This document shows positions 50,603-59,200 of a stretch of 64,000 nt of DNA, piece after piece. The stretch is taken from assembly GCA_016929195.1 (NCBI GenBank), contig JAFGJG010000074.1, forward strand, positions 1 to 64,000, written 5' to 3'. How positions within the stretch are numbered: position 1 is the stretch's first letter; every line of letters begins with the position of its first letter. The translations under genes and the position numbers were made by a program. This DNA is from Thermoleophilaceae bacterium (GTDB lineage Bacteria; Actinomycetota; Thermoleophilia; Solirubrobacterales; Thermoleophilaceae). The notes below the pieces were generated by a model that saw only the letters and a program-made list of their open reading frames with translations, was not told the origin of the DNA and did not search any database.

Positions 50603-51412
50603 ATGGATCTCGCGCAGCACGCTGCTGTTCTCTGGCGCTTCCGGGCGGTTCTCGCCGCCGGGCTCGCCCTTGGCGTCCTCCTCGCCGTCCTCGCGGCCTT
50701 CCAGGTTCCCTCGTTCTCGCCGCGCGGCTCGGAGACCTGGACCAGCGAGTCCTCGCTCCTGATCACGCAGGCCGGCGGCCCGGAGTTCCGGACGCTCGCC
50801 GGCGCGCCCGACGCGGCCGCACCCTCCGGTGACACCGGCGACCTCGAGTTCGCGGACCCGGACCGGCTGTCGGCGCTGGCCAGCCTCTACGCGCAGCTCG
50901 CCACCGGCGACCGCGTGCGCCGCCAGCTGCCCGAGAAGCCCAAGCCCGCGCAGATCGAGGCCATCGCGCTCGAGGGCAACGCGAGCACGCAGCTTCCCGT
51001 GGTCAAGCTGACGACCGAGGCCGGCAGCGGCCCGGCCGCGCGCGCTCTCAACGAGCACACCGTCGACGCGCTTCAGAACGTCGTGCGCGACGAGCAGTCG
51101 CGCAACGCGATTCCCGCCGGCCAGCGCATTCGCATCGACCAGATCAACGCACCGGCGGACCCGGTGAAGACCGCCGGTCGCTCGCACACGGCCTCCATCC
51201 TCGCCTTCCTGCTGTGCGCGCTCGGCGCCGTCGCGCTCGCGCACCTGCTGGCCGCGCTGCGCGACGGGCGCGAGGACATGCAGGAGGTCGAGGGCGTCGT
51301 GGTGCCGTGGACCAGCGACCCGGAGCCGGTCCCTGCTCCCGAGCCGATGCACGCCCACGGGCCCGCGCCGGACACCATGGGCTGGCTCTCGGGCAGGCGC
51401 CAGGCACGGTGA
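50603..51412 (+). CDS. Wzz/CapA-like polysaccharide co-polymerase
   Basis: 269 residues; TACGCT at 50590-50595 ends 7 bases before the ATG, and GAGGA also precedes it. Two membrane helices (about residues 14-33 and 200-224) enclose an extracytoplasmic domain with LASLYAQLATGDRVRRQL and ALNEHTVDALQNVV, the layout of chain-length regulators. No tyrosine-kinase domain is attached. The C-terminus is a Pro/Glu-rich cytoplasmic tail (DPEPVPAPEPMHAHGPAP). GTGA overlap with the polymerase-like gene fits a shared role in chain extension. Confidence 0.82.
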   Translation: MDLAQHAAVLWRFRAVLAAGLALGVLLAVLAAFQVPSFSPRGSETWTSESSLLITQAGGPEFRTLAGAPDAAAPSGDTGDLEFADPDRLSALASLYAQLATGDRVRRQLPEKPKPAQIEAIALEGNASTQLPVVKLTTEAGSGPAARALNEHTVDALQNVVRDEQSRNAIPAGQRIRIDQINAPADPVKTAGRSHTASILAFLLCALGAVALAHLLAALRDGREDMQEVEGVVVPWTSDPEPVPAPEPMHAHGPAPDTMGWLSGRRQAR

Positions 51413-52893
51413 CCTCCCGGGCAGCCGTTCTCCCCGGACCGGGGCGGGCGGAAGCCGAGCGGACACTCTGGATCGTCGTCGGCATCGCCCTGGCGGTGGT
51501 GCTCGCCGCGGCGGTGCTGCGGGTCCAGGCCAATCCGATCCTCGCGGCGGTCGTCCTGCCGCTGGCCCTGGTGGCCTGGCAGCGGACGCTGCTCGCCTGG
51601 CCGACGCTCCTCGGGCTGACCCTCGTGGTCATCCTCTTCATCCCGATCCGGCGCTACACCGTGGGCGGCGGGCTGCCGTTCGAGCTCGAGCCCTACCGGC
51701 TCCTGCTCGGGGTGATACTCGTCGGCTGGCTCTTCGCCGTCTGTGCCGACCCGGCGGTCCGCTGGCGAGCCACGGGATTCGAGCTGCCGGCGCTCGTCGT
51801 GATCGTGGGGATCCTCGGCTCGCTCGCCCTCAACATCTCGCGCGTGAACGCGGTGAGCGGGCTGGTCGTGAAGCAGGTCACGTTCTTCCTGACGTTCTTC
51901 CTCATCGTCTACTTCGTGGCGAGCGTGATGGAGCGCGGCCCCAAGCTCGAGCGCATGATCCGCCTGCTCGTGGCCGGCGGGACGGTCCTCGCGGTGCTCT
52001 CCCTGATCGAGTGGCGGACCGGGACCAACTTCTTCAACGGGCTCCACCACGTGATCCCGTTCCTCAACTACGTGGACTTCGGCGAGCACATCGCCCGCGG
52101 GACCGGTTTCAGGGCGCTCGGGTCGGCGCAGCACCCGATCGCGCTCGGCGCAGCGCTCGCGATGCTGATCCCCCTGACGGTCTACCTGTACCGGCGTGAC
52201 GACCACGTCGTGTGGCTCGTCTGCGGCGCTCTCCTGACGCTGGGCGCGTTCGCCTCCGGTTCGCGGACCGCGGCGATCATGCTCGTGGTCCTGCTGCTCA
52301 CGTTCCTCTGGATCAAGCGCCAGGAGACGATGCGGCTGCTGCCGATGCTGATCCCGCTCGCGATCGTGATCCAGATCGTCATGCCGGGAACGCTCGGGAC
52401 CTTCAGGGCGATCCTCCAGCCGAGCTACCTCGTCCGCGAGCAGTCACAGGAGCTGGGGTCGGGCAGCGGGCGGATCGCCGACCTCGGGCCGAGTCTCAGC
52501 GAGTGGTCCCAGAAGCCGCTGCTCGGACAGGGCTTCGGGACCCGCGTCGTGTCCACCTCACTCGGCCCCGGCGACGTGGGCTCCGGCGGCACGGTCGTGG
52601 CCTCGGACGTGCAGATCCTCGACAACCAGTGGCTGACCACGCTCCTCGAGATCGGCGCGGTGGGCGTGCTCGGGCTGGTCTGGCTCTTCTGCCGGGCCGT
52701 GCGCCGCCTGGCGCAGCGGGCCCGCTCCGACCCCGGCCCGGACGGGTGGCTCGCCACTGCGCTCGCCGCGGCTCTGGCGGCGTTCGCGGTCGGCATGCTG
52801 ACCTTCGACGCGTTCGCCTTCATCCAGGTGACGTTCATCGCCTTCATCATGCTCGGCTTCACCGCCGTGCTCACGCGGCAGCCGGGGAAATGA
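51409..52893 (+). CDS. O-antigen ligase/polymerase-like membrane protein (Wzy_C type)
   Basis: 494 residues from a GTG overlapping the upstream stop. Roughly 11-12 hydrophobic helices with a large external loop (about residues 330-400) containing GSGSGRIADLGPSLSEWSQKPLLGQGFGTRV, the typical Wzy_C/O-antigen ligase loop with H-x-x-like Arg-rich ends. GSAQHPIALGAALAML and LGAFASGSRTAAIMLVV precede it. Members polymerise or ligate lipid-linked glycans at the outer membrane face. In a bacterium of this type it would act as the polymerase with the neighbouring co-polymerase. Confidence 0.9.
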   Translation: MTSRAAVLPGPGRAEAERTLWIVVGIALAVVLAAAVLRVQANPILAAVVLPLALVAWQRTLLAWPTLLGLTLVVILFIPIRRYTVGGGLPFELEPYRLLLGVILVGWLFAVCADPAVRWRATGFELPALVVIVGILGSLALNISRVNAVSGLVVKQVTFFLTFFLIVYFVASVMERGPKLERMIRLLVAGGTVLAVLSLIEWRTGTNFFNGLHHVIPFLNYVDFGEHIARGTGFRALGSAQHPIALGAALAMLIPLTVYLYRRDDHVVWLVCGALLTLGAFASGSRTAAIMLVVLLLTFLWIKRQETMRLLPMLIPLAIVIQIVMPGTLGTFRAILQPSYLVREQSQELGSGSGRIADLGPSLSEWSQKPLLGQGFGTRVVSTSLGPGDVGSGGTVVASDVQILDNQWLTTLLEIGAVGVLGLVWLFCRAVRRLAQRARSDPGPDGWLATALAAALAAFAVGMLTFDAFAFIQVTFIAFIMLGFTAVLTRQPGK

Positions 52894-54026
52894 CCGGCGC
52901 GGCCGGGCACCGGAGGATCGGAGTCGCCTTTCCGGGCGATCCGAGCCAGCCGGCCACCTGGTCCGGCACCCCCTGGGGAATCATGCGCGGGCTCGAGGGC
53001 GCGGGCGTGGAGCCGGTCCCGATCCGCGTGGAGCCGCCCGCGGTCCTGCGCGCCGCCGCTTTCAACGCCGTCGCCGCCGCACATCTGCGGCCGAGCCGCG
53101 ACGTGGTCGGGGCGATCCAGCGCAGCCGCGCCGCTGCCTGGGCGTCGCCGCAGCTCGCGGCCGTGAACTCGTGGGCCGCCCCCTGGCGGCTGCGTCAGGC
53201 GGGCCCGCTCGACGCGATCGTCCAGATCGGCACGGGCTACACGCTCGACACGCGGGTCCCGATCGCCACCTTCGAGGACATGACGGTCGCGCAGACGCGC
53301 GACCACTCCTACGTGGGCTGGGAGGACCTCTCGGCCGCCGAGTTCGTGTCGCGCATGGAGCGCCAGCGCCGTGCCTACGCCCAGGCCGTGGCGTGCTGTC
53401 TCACGACTCCCTGGGCGGCCGAGTCGGTGATCCGCGACTACGGGATCGCCCCGGGCAAGGTCCACGTCGTCGGCGTCGGCTTCAACCACGACGCGGGCGG
53501 CGGCGATCGCGACTGGTCGCGGCCGCGGTTCCTGTTCGTCGGCATGGACTGGGCGCGCAAGAACGGCGCGGGGGTGCTGCGCGCGTTCGAGCGACTGCGC
53601 GAGGAGCTGCCCTCTGCCCTCCTCGACGTCGTCGGGCGCCACCCGCGCCTGGACCAGCCGGGGGTGACCGGTCACGGGGTGCTCCACCTCAACGTGGCCG
53701 AGGAGCGCGCCCGGCTCGATCGCCTGTTCGGCTCGGCCACCTGCTTCGTGATGCCCTCCTACTCGGAGGCCGGCGCGATCTCGTACGTCGAGGCCGTGGC
53801 CGCCGGAGTGCCGAGCATCGGCACCACGGCCGGCGGGTCGGGCTACCTGATCGGGCGCGAGGGCCTGATGGTGGACCCGCGCGACGACGACTCGCTGCTG
53901 GCCGCGATGCGGCGGCTGTCCGACCCCGTGACGGCGGCCCGGCTCGGCGCCGCCGCGAAGCGGCGGGCCGTGGACTTCACCTGGACGGCCGTGGCGCAGC
54001 GCTTGCTGCGCGCCCTGGGCGACTAG
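52890..54026 (+). CDS. Family 4 glycosyltransferase
   Basis: 378 residues; ATGA overlap with the polymerase gene. GT-B fold: the C-terminal half shows PRFLFVGMDWARKNGAGVLRAF, LLDVVGRHPRLDQPGVTGHG and the GT4 E-x7-E region FVMPSYSEAGAISYVEAVAAGVPSI, followed by GLMVDPRDDDSLLAAMRRL. The N-terminal acceptor domain is less conserved (GVAFPGDPSQPATWSGTPWGIMRGL). It retains nucleotide-sugar donor chemistry with retention of configuration. Its last 50 bases overlap the 3' end of the converging gene at 53977. Confidence 0.92.
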   Translation: MTGAAGHRRIGVAFPGDPSQPATWSGTPWGIMRGLEGAGVEPVPIRVEPPAVLRAAAFNAVAAAHLRPSRDVVGAIQRSRAAAWASPQLAAVNSWAAPWRLRQAGPLDAIVQIGTGYTLDTRVPIATFEDMTVAQTRDHSYVGWEDLSAAEFVSRMERQRRAYAQAVACCLTTPWAAESVIRDYGIAPGKVHVVGVGFNHDAGGGDRDWSRPRFLFVGMDWARKNGAGVLRAFERLREELPSALLDVVGRHPRLDQPGVTGHGVLHLNVAEERARLDRLFGSATCFVMPSYSEAGAISYVEAVAAGVPSIGTTAGGSGYLIGREGLMVDPRDDDSLLAAMRRLSDPVTAARLGAAAKRRAVDFTWTAVAQRLLRALGD

Positions 54027-54891
54027 CGGCCCGCAGAGCCGCGAGGTGCCCGCGCCGTGAGGCGGGGCGGGGGAAGGTCGCGGCCGCGTGGGTGGCCTCG
54101 CCGAGCGCCACGCCCAGCGCCTGCACGCGCGCCCCGAGCGGCCCCATGTGCTTGCGCGCGTACAGCACGCGGCTCCGCGCGGCGATCGCCTGCGTCTCGC
54201 CGGCGCCCGAGGACGCGCCGCCCACGTGACGCGCCACCGCGGCGGGCTCGAAGCGGACGGCGTGCCCCGCCGACCACAGCCGGCGACAGAGGTCGGTGTC
54301 CTCGCAATACAGGAAGAAGTCCTCGTCGAAGCCGCCGACCGTCTCGAAGGCGCTGCGCCTGACGAGCATGCAGGCGCCGGACACCCAGTCGGGGGCGCCC
54401 GCCCGCCCGTACGCGGCGGGGTCGCGCACGAGCTCGTCGCTCCATGCCGCGCGCGGCCGCAGCCGGTGAAGGAAGAGCGCCTGCGCGAACGTGGAGCGCT
54501 GCCGCGGGAAGCGGCGCAGGCTCCAGGCGAGCGAGCCGTCCTCGTCCACGAGCCGTGGGGCGGCGAGCCCGGCCGCGGGAACCGACTCGAGCACGCGCAC
54601 GAGCGCCGCGAGCGACTCGGCGTCGATCCGCGCGTCGGGGTTCATGAAGAGCAGGTAGGGCGCGTCGCCACGCGCGGCGCCGAGGTTGCAGCCGTAGGAG
54701 AAGCCTCCGTTGCGGGGCGACCGGACGGTGTCCACGTCGAGGCCGGCGACCGCGTCGAGGGAGCGATCCGGCGAGGCGTTGTCCACGACGGTCACCCGGA
54801 CGTCCGGCAGCGCCGCCAGCGGCGCGACGCATCCGCGCAGCGTCGCCGCGCTCCGGTAGCTCACGATGACCGCGTCGACGTTCACCGCCAC
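53977..54891 (-). CDS. Family 2 glycosyltransferase, rhamnosyltransferase-like
   Basis: 304 residues. NVDAVIVSYRSAATLRGCV, VTVVDNASPDRSLDAVAG, PRNGGFSYGCNLGAARGD, LLFMNPDARIDAESLAALV and the acceptor-side GGFDEDFFLYCEDTDLCRRL are typical of GT2 rhamnosyltransferases. The start is a GTG at 54889-54891, with TAGCTT (minus strand, 54898-54903) 6 bases upstream; a second GTG at 54885 has GAGGGG as ribosome site. The tail of about 35 residues is Arg/Ala-rich and overlaps the 3' end of the opposite gene by 50 bases. Confidence 0.9.
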   Translation of the reverse strand: MAVNVDAVIVSYRSAATLRGCVAPLAALPDVRVTVVDNASPDRSLDAVAGLDVDTVRSPRNGGFSYGCNLGAARGDAPYLLFMNPDARIDAESLAALVRVLESVPAAGLAAPRLVDEDGSLAWSLRRFPRQRSTFAQALFLHRLRPRAAWSDELVRDPAAYGRAGAPDWVSGACMLVRRSAFETVGGFDEDFFLYCEDTDLCRRLWSAGHAVRFEPAAVARHVGGASSGAGETQAIAARSRVLYARKHMGPLGARVQALGVALGEATHAAATFPRPASRRGHLAALRAASRPGRAASAAPRPSR

Positions 54892-54975
54892 CCCTCGAAG
54901 CTAGCCCACGGGGAGGGCCCCGAGGCTAGCCTTCCGGGGGGTTGCAGCCCGGCCGCTCGCCGCGAAGATCGTGGT

Positions 54976-56127
54976 ATGCGGAAGTCCGCCCTGACGCTGC
55001 TCGTGGCCGTCGCGCTGGCGGGCGCGGCGCTGCTCTCGATGGCGGGATCGCTCGGCGATCCGGTGCGGTGGCCGCCCGACGGGCTCTTCTACCAGGCGCG
55101 CTCCCTCGAGCTGCGCGGGGAGAGCAGCGAGGCGGCGCTCCGCGAGACCTTCGGGGGCCCGCTGGGCGCGGAGCTCCGCCGGCGCGATCCCGCCCGCTCC
55201 GGCGACATGGACTGGGTCCGCTACAACACCCAGTTCTACGAGCGCAGGGTGGCGCTGCCCGCCGCGGCCGCCGCCCTCGACCCGCTGGCGGGCGACCGCG
55301 CCCTCCTCGACCTCTCGGTCGCGGGCTACGTGGCCGCCGTGCTCGCCATCTTCGGGCTGCTGCTGCTCCGCTTCAGGCTGCCCATAGCCGCGGCGGTCAC
55401 GCTGGCGACGCTGCTCCTGCCGGCGCTCACGGACCATTCCGCCTATCCGCTGACCGACAGCTGGGGGCTCGCCCTCGAGACGGCTGCGCTCGCCTCCGGG
55501 CTTCTCGTCCTGGACCGCGGACCGCGCTGGCTCGTGCCGTGGGTGGCGTCGATCTTCGTCCTCTCGCTCACGCGGGACAGCATGTGGATCCCCATAGCCG
55601 GGGCGGCATTTCTAACCCTCAGGTACAGGTCTAGGCTAAGCGCCTACCTGCTCGGCTCCGGGATCGCCGCGGCGATCCCGGTGACGCTCGCCTTCTCCGC
55701 GCCGATGAAGGAGCTCATGGCGATGATGCTGAACGACGGCATCCAGCCGGTCCGCGACCCGTCGTGGGGCTTCGTCGCCGAGCGCTGGCCGGGCGCCGTG
55801 GTGGACCTGCTCCAGGCGGACGGCGGCTACGTCCGCGACGGGGCCTGGTACTCGGCCGGATACCTGATCGTGGGCCTCGTGCTGCTGTTCGCGCTCGGCC
55901 GCTCCGAGCGCTCTCGGCAGTGGCTCACGTTCCTACGGGCAGCCGCCGTGGCCGGCGCCCTCTCGGTGCTCGTGGTGCCGATCTTCAGCGCCTTCAGGCT
56001 GGACCTGGTGTGCGTGCCGATGGCCGCCTTCGGGCTCGGCCTGGGGGTGGAGCGCGTGGCCGCCGCGGCCGGCCGGCTGGCGTGGCCGCGCGTGCCCGTG
56101 GCGCTGCCCGGCAGGTCCCGTACCTAG
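54976..56127 (+). CDS. Multi-pass membrane protein of unknown function
   Basis: 383 residues. After the first helix (SALTLLVAVALAGAALLSM) comes an external loop with DPVRWPPDGLFYQARSLELRG, then eight or so further helices (VAAVLAIFGLLLL, PIAAAVTLATLLLPAL, LVPWVASIFVLSL, LLGSGIAAAIPVTLAF, GYLIVGLVLLFAL and others). This shape resembles GT-C glycosyltransferases or polymer-handling proteins, but no signature residue is certain. GAAGAT at 54964-54969 ends 6 bases before the ATG. It lies between the glycan genes and the giant secreted protein, 89 bases before the latter. Confidence 0.78.
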   Translation: MRKSALTLLVAVALAGAALLSMAGSLGDPVRWPPDGLFYQARSLELRGESSEAALRETFGGPLGAELRRRDPARSGDMDWVRYNTQFYERRVALPAAAAALDPLAGDRALLDLSVAGYVAAVLAIFGLLLLRFRLPIAAAVTLATLLLPALTDHSAYPLTDSWGLALETAALASGLLVLDRGPRWLVPWVASIFVLSLTRDSMWIPIAGAAFLTLRYRSRLSAYLLGSGIAAAIPVTLAFSAPMKELMAMMLNDGIQPVRDPSWGFVAERWPGAVVDLLQADGGYVRDGAWYSAGYLIVGLVLLFALGRSERSRQWLTFLRAAAVAGALSVLVVPIFSAFRLDLVCVPMAAFGLGLGVERVAAAAGRLAWPRVPVALPGRSRT

Positions 56128-56216
56128 CCGAAGGTCCTGCCGCGCACGTTCCTAAGGCCTGAATTCGTTGGATATACGTGCGCGCCCGAGAGCCCTGTCT
56201 TAGCGTCGGAAGCGCG

Positions 56217-59200
56217 ATGCGTGCCGCCCGCCCGCTCTTCCTTCTTGCTGCCCTGATACTGGCGCTCGCCGCGCCCGGGGCCGCGCGCGCCCAGTCGGCA
56301 GTCTGCCCGTGCAACGTCTTCGGGCCGGCGGACGCCCCGCTCGGGGACGCCCTGGAGGACGCGCCGATCGAGGTCGGCATGAAGTTCCGCTCCGACGAGG
56401 ACGGCTTTGTCACCGCGCTGCGCTTCTACAAGCAGGCCAACAACACCGGCACGCACGTCGGGCACCTGTGGACGAGCGCCGGGCAGCAGCTCGCCGAGGT
56501 GACCTTCACGAACGAGACCGCCACCGGCTGGCAGGAGGCAACGCTGCCGGTCCCGGTCGCGATCCAGAGGGACGCCACCTACATCACGTCCTACCACTCG
56601 AGCCAGGGCCGGTTCGGCTTCAACCCGACGTACTTCGTGAGCGGCATCGACCGGGCCCCCCTGCATGCGCCCGCGGACGCGCTCGCCGGCGGCAACGGCG
56701 TGTATCGCTACGGAGCAAGCGGCTTCCCCGACCAGACGTGGAACGCGACCAACTACTGGGTCGACGTCACCTTCGAGCAGGCGAGCCCGGTCGACACGCG
56801 CGCGCCGCTCGTCACATCGACGACCCCGGCGCAGGGCGCGACCGGGGTCCCGCCCTCGGCCAGCGTGACGGCGGACTTCGACGAGGCGCTGGAGCCGACG
56901 ACGGTGAACGCCGGTGCGTTCACCCTCACGGACGACACCGGGGCGACCGTCGTCGCGAACGTGACGTGGGACGCGGCGAACAAGCGCGTGACCCTCGACC
57001 CGCAGTCGAGCCTTGCTCTCGGCAAGACGTACACGGCGACGCTCAAGTCGGGCACGGCCGGAGTCACCGACCTCGCCGGCAACCCCCTGGCGGCGGAGCG
57101 GTCCTGGACCTTCAGCACCGCCTCGGCCTGCCCGTGCACGGTGTTCGGAGCCGGCGACGCGCCCACCGGCGACGCCGTGAGCGACCAGCCGGTCGAGGTC
57201 GGGATGAAGTTCCGCTCGGACGAGGACGGCTACATCACGGCGCTGCGCTTCTACAAGCAGGCGAACAACACGGGCACGCACGTCGGCCACCTGTGGTCGG
57301 CGACCGGCCAGCTGCTGGCGTCGGCGACCTACACGAACGAGACGGCCTCGGGGTGGCAGCAGGTGGACCTGCCGAATCCGGTAGCCGTCACGAAGGACAC
57401 GACCTACGTCACCTCGTACTACGCGAGCGCGGGCCGCTACGCGTTCAGCCCGGGCTTCTTCAACCAGGGCGTGGACCGCGCGCCGCTCCACGCGCCGGCA
57501 TCGACGCCTGCGGACGGCAACGGCGTCTTCCGCTACGGAGCCAGCGGGTTCCCCGACCAGAGCTTCAACGCGACGAGCTACTGGGTCGACGCGAGCTTCG
57601 ACCGCACGATCCCGCCGGACACGCGCGGCCCGGTGGTGACCGGCCAGACGCCGGCGTCCGGCGCCACCGACGTGTCGGCGACCATCGAGGTGAGCGCCAC
57701 GTTCGACGAGCAGCTCGCCGCGGCCTCGGTCTCCGGGTCCACCTTCACGCTGCGCGACGAGAACGGGAACCTGGTGCCGGCGGACGTGTCGTACGACGCC
57801 CAGTCGCGCACGGCGAAGCTGAAGCCGCAGTCGGCGCTGGCCAACTCGGAGACCTATCTCGTCCGGATCCAGGGCGGGCCGACCGGCGTGACCGACGCGG
57901 TCGGCAACGGGCTGACTGCCGACAGGACCTGGACGTTCACGACCGAGGCGCAGTCGCCCGGCGTGGGCCCGGGCGGCCCCATCCAGGTGATCACCGACGC
58001 CGGTGACCCGTTCGGCCGCTACTACGCCGAGATCCTGCGCGCCGAGGGCCTCAACGAGTTCTCGGTGGACGACGGGCCCGTGACCGCCGCCAAGCTGGCC
58101 GGTCACGACACGGTGATCCTGGCCCAGGGCGCCGCCACGGACGCCGAGGTCGCGGTGCTCACGAGCTGGGTGCAGGGCGGCGGCAACCTGATCGCGATGC
58201 GCCCGGACAAGAAGCTGGCCGGTCTGCTCGGGCTGACCGACGCGGGCGGCACGCGCGCGAACCAGTACCTGAGGGTGGACCAGGGCACCGCGGCGGGCGC
58301 GGGCATCTTCGGCGAGACGATGCAGTTCCACGGAACCGCCGACCGCTACGGCCTGAGCGGCGCCTCGGCGGTGGCGACGCTCTACTCGGACGCCGCGACC
58401 GCCACCTCCGATCCGGCGGTGACGCTGCGCGACGTGGGGACCGGCGGCGGGCAGGCCGCGGCCTTCACGTACGACCTCGCGCGCTCGGTCGTCCAGACGC
58501 GCCAGGGCAACCCGGCCTGGGCGGGCCAGAAGCGCGACGGCACCCCCAACGGCATCCGGGCGAACGACCTGTTCTACCCCGACTGGGTCGACATGAGCAA
58601 GATCGACGTGCCGCAGGCCGACGAGCAGCAGCGCCTGCTGGCGAACCTGATCACGGAGCTGAACCGCGACAAGGCGCCGCTCCCGCGCTTCTGGTACCTG
58701 CCGCGCGGCGAGAAGGCGACCGTCGTCGAGACCGGCGACGACCACGCCCGCGGCGGCACGCCGGCCTTCTTCGACCGCATGAAGAGCTCGAGCCCGGCCG
58801 GCTGCTCGGTGGCCGACTGGGAGTGCGTGCGCGGGACCTCGTACGTCTACCCGGACACGCCGATGACGGACACGCAGGTGGCGGGCTACGAGGCGGACGG
58901 CTTCGAGGTGGCGCTCCACCTGGTGACGGGATCGGGCTGCCAGGACTTCACGCCCGCGTCGCTCGAGGACGACCTCTCCACTCAGCTCGCGCGCTTCGAG
59001 GCCGCGTGGCCGAACGCGAACAAGCCGGTGACCAACCGCACGCACTGCATCGTCTGGAGCGACTGGGCGACGGAGCCGAAGCTCGAGAAGGCCCACGGCA
59101 TCCGCTTCGACACCAACTACTACTACAACGGCCCGCCCGGCTGGCTGACGGGCCCGGGCCTCCTGACGGGCTCGGGCTTCCCGCAGCGCTTCGCTGACGC

